Source of the DNA: SIG440 sp045647905
Lineage (GTDB): Bacteria; Bacillota; Clostridia; Monoglobales; Monoglobaceae
Length of the DNA stretch: 14,646 nt
Assembly (NCBI GenBank): GCA_045647905.1
Contig: JAZRMZ010000067.1
Span: 1 to 14,646, forward strand
Reading direction: 5' to 3'
Positions 6,785 through 13,595 of the stretch are shown here, piece after piece. The position numbers were made by a program, and so were the translations under genes. Below the pieces are notes generated by a model. The model did not search any database. It was given only the letters and a program-made list of their open reading frames with translations, and was not told the DNA's origin. Numbering within the stretch: the first letter of the stretch is position 1; each line of letters opens with the position of its first letter.

Positions 6785-7297
6785 ATGTTGGATTCAAAAG
6801 TGGCAAAGCTGATTAATGAACAGGTTGCAAAAGAATTTTATTCTGCGTATTTGTATCTTGATTTTTCCATATACTATGAAGCGCAGGGACTTGATGGTTT
6901 TGCAAATTGGTATATGATTCAGGCGCAGGAGGAAAGAGACCATGCGATGCTTTTCCTGAAGTACCTTCAGCTCAACGGCGAAAAGGCGTCTTTAGAGGCA
7001 ATCGGAAAACCTGACAAGGAGCTTGATTCGCTTATGGCTCCTTTGAAGGCAGGACTGGAGCATGAACAGTATGTGACGAGTCTGATCAATGATATTTATA
7101 ATGCGGCGTATGAAGTGAAGGATTTCAGAACAATGCAGTTCCTTGACTGGTTTGTGAAAGAACAGCTTGAGGAAGAAAAGAATGCAGATGATATGATTAA
7201 AAAAATGGAGCTGTTCGGTAATGATTCAAAGGGACTTTATTCTTTGGATGCCGAGTATGCGGCAAGAATTTATACGGCACCATCATTGGTACTTTAG
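6785..7297 (+). CDS. ftnA: Non-heme ferritin
   Basis: A 170-residue four-helix-bundle ferritin. The ferroxidase residues fall at the same positions as in E. coli FtnA: Glu17 in AKEFYSA, Glu50 and His53 in QEERDHA, Glu94 in LEHEQYV, and Gln127 and Glu130 in KEQLEEE. There is no heme-binding methionine pattern of bacterioferritin. It should form the 24-subunit shell that oxidises ferrous iron and stores it as mineral. Placed between reverse rubrerythrin and rubredoxin, it fits a scheme in which iron is taken out of reach of peroxide. AAGGAGG precedes the ATG. The rubredoxin gene starts 31 bases after its stop and is probably co-transcribed. The symbol ftnA is by similarity. Confidence 0.94.
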   Translation: MLDSKVAKLINEQVAKEFYSAYLYLDFSIYYEAQGLDGFANWYMIQAQEERDHAMLFLKYLQLNGEKASLEAIGKPDKELDSLMAPLKAGLEHEQYVTSLINDIYNAAYEVKDFRTMQFLDWFVKEQLEEEKNADDMIKKMELFGNDSKGLYSLDAEYAARIYTAPSLVL

Positions 7298-7328
7298 TTA
7301 AATAATATTTTTGTAGGAGGCGAAAAGA

Positions 7329-7484
7329 ATGAACAAATATGTTTGCCCTTGCGGATATGTCTATGATCCGGCAGTTGGCGACCCCGACAACGGAATTGCT
7401 CCCGGCACAGCGTGGGAGGACGTTGCTGAAGATTGGGTTTGCCCCGTTTGCGGTCTTGGCAAGGATGCATTTGAAGAAGAATAA
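7329..7484 (+). CDS. Rubredoxin, 51 residues, with a C-x-C first knuckle
   Basis: A small iron-sulfur electron carrier. It begins MNKYVCPCGYVYDP, has the classic middle GDPDNGIAPGT and ends with the second knuckle DWVCPVCGLGKDAFEEE. The length is normal for rubredoxin. The FeS4 ligands are Cys6, Cys8, Cys38 and Cys41. The first pair is spaced C-x-C (TGC CCT TGC), whereas the family norm is C-x-x-C-G; the second pair has the normal C-x-x-C spacing. AGGAGG at 7315-7320 lies eight bases before the ATG. It follows ferritin by 31 bases and is closed by a terminator. It probably passes electrons from an NAD(P)H oxidoreductase, not in this window, to the reverse rubrerythrin (inference from the known clostridial pathway). 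Confidence 0.93.
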   Translation: MNKYVCPCGYVYDPAVGDPDNGIAPGTAWEDVAEDWVCPVCGLGKDAFEEE

Positions 7485-7511
7485 TTGAAAATCTTCTCAA
7501 AAAAAATACAG

Positions 7512-7549
7512 GCGGTTGGGAAGATTTTCCCGACCGCTTTGTGTTTTTA
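7512..7549 (+). terminator. Terminator after rubredoxin, with a competing upstream arm
   Basis: GCGGTTGGGAA at 7512-7522 pairs with TTCCCGACCGC at 7527-7537 (one wobble) around GATT, followed by TTTGTGTTTTT. A second perfect pairing is possible between GAAAATCTTC (7487-7496) and GAAGATTTTC (7520-7529), and it would break this stem. Confidence 0.8.
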
Positions 7550-7581
7550 TATAAATTTTTTAAAAAGGAGATGATTGTACT

Positions 7582-8187
7582 ATGAAAAAGAAGAGGTTTT
7601 GGTTGGTAATTGCGGCGGTGAGTATTCTGAGCTTGTTTGTGGGCGCATTTGGAGCAGGTCTTATCAGTGAAATAAAAGCGGAATTGAGACGTGACTTTTC
7701 GATTGTTGTTGACGGCGAAAAAATGGTTTTCAAAAATGTTGACGGAGAGGTTGTTTATCCCATTCTTTTTGACGGTACAACCTATCTGCCCATAAGAGCC
7801 ATTGGAGAACTTATGGGAAAAACGGTTTATTGGTATGAATCGGATAAAAGAATTGAGCTTAAAGATGAAAAAACAACGGTTACCGATGCTGATGTGATTG
7901 TTGTTGATGAGGACAAAAAGACCGAAAAGCCTGAAAAAACGGAGAAAAAGCCCCAAAAAGTGAGTGCTGACAAATCGGATTTCATAGGGGAAGAAAAGGC
8001 AAAAGCAATCGTGCTTGAACGTGCTGAACTGAACGAGAGGGATGTGCAGTTTATAAAGGTCAGGATTGATGAAGACAGGGGGATTCCCGTATATGAAATA
8101 GAGTTCCGCAAGGACAGGGTTGAATATGATGCGGAAATAAACGCAAAGGACGGAACTGTTATAGAATGGGATGTTGATAAAGATTGA
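7582..8187 (+). CDS. Exported or membrane-anchored protein with a copper-amine-oxidase-N-like stalk domain and a PepSY domain
   Basis: A 201-residue protein of unknown role. Residues 1-28 are a basic start plus a hydrophobic stretch (signal peptide or anchor). No lipobox cysteine is present, so it is either secreted or tethered to the membrane. Residues about 40-95 resemble the copper amine oxidase N-terminal (stalk-type) domain common in Clostridia, with the motif GTTYLPIRAIGELMG. Residues about 97-130 are a charged linker rich in Lys, Glu and Pro. Residues about 135-198 look like a PepSY domain: a helix with EEKAKAIVLERA, then strands VYEIEFRKD and EYDAEINAKDGTVIEW. PepSY domains often inhibit peptidases. 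AAGGAG lies 11 bases before the ATG. A terminator precedes it and no clear promoter was seen, so read-through from rubredoxin is possible. No specific function is claimed. Confidence 0.8.
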   Translation: MKKKRFWLVIAAVSILSLFVGAFGAGLISEIKAELRRDFSIVVDGEKMVFKNVDGEVVYPILFDGTTYLPIRAIGELMGKTVYWYESDKRIELKDEKTTVTDADVIVVDEDKKTEKPEKTEKKPQKVSADKSDFIGEEKAKAIVLERAELNERDVQFIKVRIDEDRGIPVYEIEFRKDRVEYDAEINAKDGTVIEWDVDKD

Positions 8188-8192
8188 GATTT

Positions 8193-8227
8193 GCGCAGGG
8201 TTCAGTGTGAACCCTGTGTTTTTCTTT
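8193..8227 (+). terminator. Terminator after the stalk/PepSY gene
   Basis: CAGGGTTCA at 8196-8204 pairs perfectly with TGAACCCTG at 8208-8216 around GTG, extended outward by wobble pairs, followed by TTTTTCTTTT. Confidence 0.8.
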
Positions 8228-8253
8228 TGGGGTAATATATTTGAACAATATGC

Positions 8254-8282
8254 TTGACAGTATTTTATAAATGTTATATTAT
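8254..8282 (+). promoter_or_regulatory. Promoter of the amino-acid symporter gene
   Basis: TTGACA at 8254-8259 and TATTAT at 8277-8282 with a 17-base spacer, 36 bases before the ATG. A second -10-like TATATT at 8275 has a shorter spacer and is less likely. The 36-base leader is too short for a riboswitch. Confidence 0.75.
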
Positions 8283-8318
8283 GTAGAATAAGTACAAAAG
8301 AAAGGTAAGGAAATTTAC

Positions 8319-9731
8319 ATGATTGAAAAGATAGTTAATACAACAAACACGGAGCTTTATCATCTGTTGATAATTATGCTGTTGTTTTGTGGAGTTTATT
8401 TTACCGTACGGACAAAATTTGTTCAGTTCAGACTTTTGAAGCAGCAGATAAAATCGGTAACCGAAAAACCAACGGACGGAAACGGCGTTTCGTCTTTTCA
8501 GGCGTTGATGGTGTCAACGGCATCAAGAGTCGGCACGGGCAACATTATCGGTGTTTCAACGGCAATTTGTCTTGGCGGATTCGGGTCTGTTTTCTGGATG
8601 TGGATGATTGCGATTCTGGGCGGTGCATCTGCTTTTGTTGAAAGTACCCTTGCTCAGATTTATAAAAAGCGGGGCAAAGACGGTTTGTACGGCGGTCCTG
8701 CATATTACATTGAAACAGCGTTGAAGTCAAGAACGCTGGCAATTGTTTTTTCAATATTTTTGGTTATTACGTATGGCTTTGGGTTTAATATGCTTGCCTC
8801 ATACAATCTTCAGTCAACCTTTTCGGGATATGACTTTTATGACCCCGCAACTTCGCCTTGGATAATCGGACTGATTCTTGCGGTTCTTGTGGGCTATTGT
8901 CTCTTTGGCGGTGGCAAGCGTATTGCAAGGGTGACGAGCGTTGTTGTTCCCTTTATGGGTATTGCGTATATTGCAATTGCTTTGCTGATTGTTGTTTTGA
9001 ATATTACTGCAATTCCCGGGATTCTTGGCAGAATTTTCAGTGAAGCTTTTGATTTTAAGGCGATTTTCGGCGGATTCAGCGGTTCCTGCATTATGTATGG
9101 AATAAAGAGAGGCTTGTTCAGCAACGAGGCAGGTGTGGGTTCTGCACCCAATGCTTCTGCAACTGCGGAAGTGGAACATCCCGTGAAGCAAGGTCTTGTT
9201 CAGGTTCTTTCAGTATTTCTTGACACTCTGGCGGTGTGCAGCGCAACTGCGTTTATGTGTATGTGTTCGGGAATAGAGCCCACGGAAGCAATTTCGGGTG
9301 CACCTTATGTTCAGCAGTCCATGGAAACGACTTTGGGGGCTTTTGGTCCGCTGTTTATAACTGTGGCTATGATTCTTTTTGCATTTACCACACTTCTGGG
9401 AAATCTCTACTACGTTGACCAAAGCTGGTTCTTTATGTTCAGACGTAAACCGGGAAAGGCGTTTTTGAGTGTTTATTATGTGATTGCATCTTTGGTGATT
9501 TTTGTTGGTGCAGGGCTCAGCGCAGATTTGCTTTGGGGTATTGCGGATATAACAATGGGGGCAATGGCTCTTATAAATATTCCTGTTATTCTGATACTGG
9601 GCAAATATGCCTTCCGTGCTCTTGATGATTATTGCCGAAAGGTTAAGAACGGTATGCCTTTGACATTCAAGGCTTCGGATATTAATCTTCCTCATAAGGT
9701 TGATTGCTGGAATGGAAATGATGAGAGATAA
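8319..9731 (+). CDS. Sodium:alanine/glycine symporter (AGCS family)
   Basis: A 470-residue integral membrane protein with about ten to eleven hydrophobic segments. The AGCS signature FQALMVSTASRVGTGNI is present, with V71-G72-T73-G74-N75. Also typical are GGPAYYIE, the SNEAGVGSAPNASATAE segment and EHPVKQGLVQVLSVFLDT. These transporters couple Na+ entry to uptake of small neutral amino acids such as alanine, glycine, serine or glutamine. The exact substrate is not readable, so no symbol is given. The length is normal for the family. It has its own promoter and a TAAGGA site, and it stands alone between a terminator and a palindromic repeat, so it is probably monocistronic. Confidence 0.93.
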   Translation: MIEKIVNTTNTELYHLLIIMLLFCGVYFTVRTKFVQFRLLKQQIKSVTEKPTDGNGVSSFQALMVSTASRVGTGNIIGVSTAICLGGFGSVFWMWMIAILGGASAFVESTLAQIYKKRGKDGLYGGPAYYIETALKSRTLAIVFSIFLVITYGFGFNMLASYNLQSTFSGYDFYDPATSPWIIGLILAVLVGYCLFGGGKRIARVTSVVVPFMGIAYIAIALLIVVLNITAIPGILGRIFSEAFDFKAIFGGFSGSCIMYGIKRGLFSNEAGVGSAPNASATAEVEHPVKQGLVQVLSVFLDTLAVCSATAFMCMCSGIEPTEAISGAPYVQQSMETTLGAFGPLFITVAMILFAFTTLLGNLYYVDQSWFFMFRRKPGKAFLSVYYVIASLVIFVGAGLSADLLWGIADITMGAMALINIPVILILGKYAFRALDDYCRKVKNGMPLTFKASDINLPHKVDCWNGNDER

Positions 9732-9754
9732 ATAATTAACACAGGAAAAGATTA

Positions 9755-9825
9755 AAAAAGATTCTTCGCTGTGCTCAGAATTATGTTTTTGGTGTCATTC
9801 TGAGTGGTCGGTGAAGAATCTTTTT
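9755..9825. repeat. Palindromic repeat, copy 2, likely bidirectional terminator
   Basis: AAAAAGATTCTTC at 9755-9767 pairs perfectly with 9813-9825. After an internal loop, CTCAGAAT at 9774-9781 pairs with ATTCTGAG at 9797-9804. A-rich and T-rich flanks give a U-run on either strand. The element lies between the convergent symporter and LysR genes and ends 5 bases before the LysR stop codon. The GATTCTTCG and CTCAGAATGAC cores match copy 1 at 3196-3264. Confidence 0.75.
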
Positions 9826-9829
9826 ATGT

Positions 9830-10711
9830 CTATAAACTGCCCTGTATTAATTTCAGAAATGATTTTGCAGCTATGGAAAGGGAGTCGCGTCCGGCGTATG
9901 CGCAACCGATGCTTCGGGGTGGGAGTTCGGGGATGACGTTCATTTTTTTTATGCTTCCATTTTGCAGACTTTCCTTTGAAAATTCTTCAATTACGCAGGC
10001 TGTTCCAAGGCGAATTGACGCAAAACGAATCAAAAGGTCGTATGCGGCAAGCTCAATCTGGGGGTTCAGGGTTATGCCCTGCTCTTTGAAGTTTTTGTCA
10101 AGAAAGCGGCGTGAGGTTGATTTCTTTTCAAGCAGGATAAGAGGCTGTTTTGCAATTTCGTCCCACGTGTAGGAGGGTTTGACTTCACATTCTCCGTTGC
10201 AAACAAAGATGTCGTGGATTTCAAGACATGGTTCGATGCATAAATCGGCATCAGATACGGGAAGGTTAATAAAGGCAAGGTCAGCTTTACCCTCTTTCAC
10301 CATCTGCAGCATATGTGATGAATATGAGTTTGCCATTTCAATGCGTATTTGGGGATAGGCGGCGTGAAATTTTTCAAGATAAGGCAGAAGATGGTGTGAG
10401 GTTATGGTGTCGCCTGCGGCAATGGTCAGCTCGCCGCTTTCAAGATGCTGAAGTCTTTCAAGGAGGTTTTCGCCCTGTTCGATTGCCTGCATTGCGCTTT
10501 CGACTTTTTGAAAAAGAAGCTCGCCTTCTTTTGTCAGAGCAACGCCGCGGCGTGTACGGGTGAAAAGTCGGGTGTTCAGGTCGGTTTCAAGCTGACGTAT
10601 ACACTGGGAAATTGCCGACTGCGATATATACAGGTGTTGTGCCGCTGTTGAGAATGAAGCGAATCGAGCGGTTTCATAAAAAATCCGATAGTAATCAAGT
10701 TTTGTTTTCAT
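9830..10711 (-). CDS. LysR-family transcriptional regulator
   Basis: A 293-residue LysR-type regulator. Residues 1-60 hold the winged helix-turn-helix (ARFASFSTAAQHL, then ISQSAISQCIRQLE, then FTRTRRGVALTKEGELL). A linker helix follows, and from about residue 90 the periplasmic-binding-protein-like effector domain (SGELTIAAGDTITSHHLLP). The family works as tetramers and often regulates a divergent gene. Here the divergent neighbour 106 bases away is the CofE-like gene, so that is the likely target. On the minus strand an AGAGGTG ribosome site precedes the ATG, overlapping a dyad that could be the regulator's own binding site. The effector is unknown. Confidence 0.92.
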   Translation of the reverse strand: MKTKLDYYRIFYETARFASFSTAAQHLYISQSAISQCIRQLETDLNTRLFTRTRRGVALTKEGELLFQKVESAMQAIEQGENLLERLQHLESGELTIAAGDTITSHHLLPYLEKFHAAYPQIRIEMANSYSSHMLQMVKEGKADLAFINLPVSDADLCIEPCLEIHDIFVCNGECEVKPSYTWDEIAKQPLILLEKKSTSRRFLDKNFKEQGITLNPQIELAAYDLLIRFASIRLGTACVIEEFSKESLQNGSIKKMNVIPELPPRSIGCAYAGRDSLSIAAKSFLKLIQGSL

Positions 10712-10721
10712 ATAAGCACCT

Positions 10722-10738
10722 CTTATTACTGTTGTAAG
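10722..10738. promoter_or_regulatory. Candidate LysR-type operator (CTTA-N9-TAAG)
   Basis: CTTA at 10722-10725 and TAAG at 10735-10738 form a 17-base dyad of the T-N11-A class used by LysR proteins. It overlaps the LysR ribosome binding region and lies 34 bases upstream of the -10 of the divergent gene, a position that suits both autorepression and activation. The site is short and AT-rich, so chance is possible. Confidence 0.4.
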
Positions 10739-10748
10739 AATTATCTGC

Positions 10749-10777
10749 TTTACTAATAATTATATTTGTATTATAAT
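10749..10777 (+). promoter_or_regulatory. Promoter of the CofE-like gene
   Basis: TTTACT at 10749-10754 (four of six to consensus) and a perfect TATAAT at 10772-10777 with a 17-base spacer, 40 bases before the ATG. The weak -35 fits activation by the divergent LysR protein. Confidence 0.6.
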
Positions 10778-10817
10778 GTTAGAGTAACAAAAAGTCAAGA
10801 GTTTGGAGGCTATAAAA

Positions 10818-12008
10818 ATGGCAAGAAAAACAGGTACAATTTCCAGAGGTATTCGTTGTCCCATCATTCGTGAAGGCGATGATATTGCATCAATGGTGGT
10901 GAACAGTGTTATAGAAGCGGCAGAGGCTGAAGGTTTTGAGCTTCGTGACCGTGATGTTATTGCAATTACAGAATCCGTTGTTGCACGCGCACAGGGTAAT
11001 TATGCATCTGTTGATGCAATTGCGGAGGATGTGAAAAATAAGCTTGGCGGAGAGACCGTGGGCGTTATTTTCCCCATTCTCAGCCGTAACCGTTTTGCAA
11101 TTTGCCTGCGTGGTATTGCAAAGGGTGCAAAAAAGATTGTTCTTATGCTCAATTATCCCAGCGACGAGGTGGGAAATGCTCTTGTTTCCCTTGATCAGCT
11201 TGACGAAGCTGGAATCAATCCATATACCGATGTTCTGAGTGAAGCAAAATACCGTGAGCTGTTTGGAATCAATCCCCATCCTTTCACCAATGTTGATTAT
11301 ATTCAGTATTATGGTGACCTTATCCGTTCGTGCGGTGCGGAAGCAGAAATAGTTCTGGCAAATGACCCCAGAGCAATTCTTGATTATGCGGATTGTGTTC
11401 TCAACTGTGATATTCACAGTCGTGCCCGCACAAAGCGTATTCTGAAGGCTGCAGGTGCAAAATGTGTTGTTGGCCTTGATGAAATTCTTTCGGCTCCGGT
11501 GAACGGCAGCGGATATAACGCAAAGTACGGCCTTCTTGGTTCAAACAAGTCAACGGAAGATACCATAAAGCTCTTCCCTCACGAATGTTTTGAGCTTGTT
11601 GAAGATATTCAGAAGCAGATTCTGGACAGATGCGGAAAGCACGTTGAGGTTATGGTGTACGGCGACGGTGCGTTTAAGGATCCCGTGGGCAAAATCTGGG
11701 AGCTTGCTGACCCTGTTGTGTCGCCTGCTTTCACAAGCGGTTTGGAGGGTACACCAAACGAGTTGAAGCTCAAGTATCTTGCTGACAACGATTTTGCTGA
11801 TTTGAAGGGCGATGAGTTGAAAAAGGCAATTGAAGCCGCAATCAAGGAAAAGGAAGGTGACCTTGTGGGCAATATGGCATCACAGGGAACAACACCGAGA
11901 CGTCTTACCGACCTTATTGGTTCACTCTGTGACCTCACAAGCGGTTCGGGAGATAAGGGAACACCCGTTGTTCTTGTTCAGGGATACTTTGATAATATGA
12001 CAGATTAG
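10818..12008 (+). CDS. CofE-like protein (coenzyme F420-0:L-glutamate ligase family), unknown role
   Basis: A 396-residue protein whose start, with GIRCPIIREGDDIASMV, and conserved LRDRDVIAITESVVARAQG segment resemble CofE, the enzyme that adds glutamate to F420-0. It is much longer than archaeal CofE (about 250 residues). The extra length includes a C-terminal part with EGTPNEL and GDLVGNMASQGTTPRRLTD. Proteins of this length are found in anaerobic Clostridia that are not known to make F420. No cofC, cofD, fbiC or F420-dependent gene is visible here, so the true reaction is probably another amide-bond ligation (inference). There is no signal peptide. The ATG at 10818 has GGAGG eight bases before it; an upstream TTG at 10803 is rejected. 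It is divergent from a LysR gene and closed by a hairpin. Confidence 0.8.
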   Translation: MARKTGTISRGIRCPIIREGDDIASMVVNSVIEAAEAEGFELRDRDVIAITESVVARAQGNYASVDAIAEDVKNKLGGETVGVIFPILSRNRFAICLRGIAKGAKKIVLMLNYPSDEVGNALVSLDQLDEAGINPYTDVLSEAKYRELFGINPHPFTNVDYIQYYGDLIRSCGAEAEIVLANDPRAILDYADCVLNCDIHSRARTKRILKAAGAKCVVGLDEILSAPVNGSGYNAKYGLLGSNKSTEDTIKLFPHECFELVEDIQKQILDRCGKHVEVMVYGDGAFKDPVGKIWELADPVVSPAFTSGLEGTPNELKLKYLADNDFADLKGDELKKAIEAAIKEKEGDLVGNMASQGTTPRRLTDLIGSLCDLTSGSGDKGTPVVLVQGYFDNMTD

Positions 12009-12032
12009 TCAATTGAAAAAAGAGTCAGGAAG

Positions 12033-12070
12033 GGGCTGTTGCACAGATGTGCAGCAGCCCTTGAATTTTG
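12033..12070 (+). terminator. Terminator after the CofE-like gene
   Basis: GGGCTGTTGCAC at 12033-12044 pairs with GTGCAGCAGCCC at 12049-12060 (one wobble) around AGAT, followed by TTGAATTTT. The stem is strong but the T-run is interrupted. Confidence 0.75.
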
Positions 12071-12160
12071 CAGTTAAACAAGCTTTTGGACAGCAAGTGA
12101 GGAATCGTTTTGCATATTTACGGAACGAATTTCATAAACATTTTACCGAGGTGATGTTTA

Positions 12161-12889
12161 ATGAAATTCAAGGTAATTCATATCAGACAGCTTGCGGCAA
12201 CTCTGGCTGTTGGCTTAATGATACTTATTGCAACGGGAGTGGGGTTTTATCTGGATGAATACACGTCAAAAAGTGTTTCGGCTTCGAATCTGAGCGGCAA
12301 AACGGTTTTGATTGATCCGGGACATGGAGGCTTTGACGCAGGTGCATCTGCCAACGGAGCTGTTGAAAAGGATATTAATCTGGAAATTTCAAAGCGGTTG
12401 AAGGAATTTATTGAAGGGGGCGGTGGAGCGGCATATCTGACCCGTGATACCGACACCGATACAGCCGACCCCAACAGGAGCAAAGGGGTTACCCAGAAAA
12501 AGTCCGATTTGCAGATGCGGAAAGTGGATATTGAAAAGTACAAGGCAGATATTTTTATCAGCGTTCATGTTAATAAATTTCCCCAATCGGAATATCACGG
12601 AGCACAGGTTTTTTATGACAAGGATTCTGCAGAAAGCAAAATGCTTGCCGAAGCAATTCAGCAAGCAATCAAAGATGTTATTAAGGATGAAAACAACAGA
12701 ACGGCAAAAGCCACGGGTGACAGTATTTTTGTTATTAACGACAATCCTGTTCCGTCAGTTCTTGTTGAGTGCGGATTTCTGTCCAATTCTCAGGAAGCGG
12801 AGCTGTTGAAACAGCCCGATTACCAAAAGAAAATGGCAGAAGGAATTTACAAAGGCATATTGAAATATTTTGGCAACTCTAACCGTTGA
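12161..12889 (+). CDS. cwlD: Germination-specific N-acetylmuramoyl-L-alanine amidase CwlD
   Basis: A 242-residue Amidase_3 zinc hydrolase. An N-terminal membrane helix or signal (residues 11-31) is followed by the catalytic domain, with zinc ligands His55 (LIDPGHGGFDAG), Glu69 (AVEKDIN) and a His in FISVHVNKF, and the catalytic Glu in VLVECGFLSN. The size and single-domain build match CwlD, which removes peptide side chains from muramic acid so that PdaA can make the muramic delta-lactam of spore cortex. The neighbouring spoIIGA-sigE supports a sporulation role over a vegetative amidase. GAGGTG precedes the ATG with a gap of six. Its last 11 bases overlap the end of the convergent sigE gene. 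CwlD acts outside the membrane, in the intermembrane space of the forespore. Confidence 0.85.
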   Translation: MKFKVIHIRQLAATLAVGLMILIATGVGFYLDEYTSKSVSASNLSGKTVLIDPGHGGFDAGASANGAVEKDINLEISKRLKEFIEGGGGAAYLTRDTDTDTADPNRSKGVTQKKSDLQMRKVDIEKYKADIFISVHVNKFPQSEYHGAQVFYDKDSAESKMLAEAIQQAIKDVIKDENNRTAKATGDSIFVINDNPVPSVLVECGFLSNSQEAELLKQPDYQKKMAEGIYKGILKYFGNSNR

Positions 12890-13595
12890 TCATTTTGTTG
12901 ATGTCACGTTTCAGACGTGACATTATTTTTTTCTCAAGTCTTGAAATATATGACTGGGATATTCCAAGCATATCGGCAACCTGCTTCTGTGTTTTTTCTT
13001 CGCCCGAACCGTCTATTCCAAAGCGCAGACTCATTATTTTCTGTTCACGGCAGGAAAGTTTTTTCAGGGCAATGCGGAGCAGTTCTTTGTCAACCCTGTC
13101 TTCAATCCGTCGCTGAGTTATATCCGTATCTGTTCCGAGGATGTCCGAGAGAAGAAGCTCGTTTCCGTCCCAGTCCACATTGAGGGGTTCGTCAATTGAA
13201 ATATTAATTTTGTTTGTGCTGTTTTTGCGGAGATACATGAGAATCTCGTTTTCAATACACCGTGATGCGTAGGTTGCAAGTTTAATCTTTTTGTCGGGAT
13301 TGAAGGTGTTTATGGATTTAATCAGCCCGATTGAACCGATTGAAATCAGGTCTTCAACCCCGATGCCCGTACTTTCAAATTTTTTTGCAATGTACACAAC
13401 CAGCCGCAGATTATGCTCAATCAGGGTGGATTTTGCTTTTTCGAGATTTGTCTGACTACGTATACATTCAATGAGTTCCTCCTCTTCAGTGGGGGACAGG
13501 GGCGGTGGGAGAGTATCTGCTCCCCCAATGTAGTGAATATGTTGCCTGCTTTTAAGAAGCAATAAAAATTTTTCAAGAATGAAGGTCAGCTTCAT
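12879..13595 (-). CDS. sigE: Sporulation sigma factor SigE (pro-sigma-E)
   Basis: A 238-residue sigma-70 family factor, almost the length of Bacillus SigE. It carries an N-terminal hydrophobic pro-segment (residues 1 to about 21) ending at HIHYIGGADTLPPPLS, which matches the SigE processing region. Region 2 follows (LRLVVYIAKKFESTG, VEDLISIGSIGLIKSI, ATYASRCIENEILMYLR), then region 4 with a helix-turn-helix (TQKQVADMLGISQSYIS). SigE directs early mother-cell gene expression once SpoIIGA cuts off the pro-segment. Its ATG lies inside the spoIIGA gene (23-base overlap). An in-frame TGA three codons upstream fixes the start, and no good ribosome site is close, so translational coupling to spoIIGA is likely. 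The 3' end overlaps cwlD. The usual downstream sigG is not in the expected place. Confidence 0.94.
   Translation of the reverse strand: MKLTFILEKFLLLLKSRQHIHYIGGADTLPPPLSPTEEEELIECIRSQTNLEKAKSTLIEHNLRLVVYIAKKFESTGIGVEDLISIGSIGLIKSINTFNPDKKIKLATYASRCIENEILMYLRKNSTNKINISIDEPLNVDWDGNELLLSDILGTDTDITQRRIEDRVDKELLRIALKKLSCREQKIMSLRFGIDGSGEEKTQKQVADMLGISQSYISRLEKKIMSRLKRDINKMING

Noticed and set aside
7294..7956. A 220-codon minus-strand frame over rubredoxin and the stalk/PepSY gene
   Set aside because: It is antisense to two well-supported genes and its composition is that of a shadow frame.
10803..10817. Upstream TTG start for the CofE-like gene
   Set aside because: It would overlap the GGAGG site that serves the ATG at 10818, and it has no ribosome site of its own.
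12013..12258. An 81-codon frame between the CofE-like gene and cwlD
   Set aside because: It runs through the terminator hairpin and into cwlD in another frame, and the product has no domain character.
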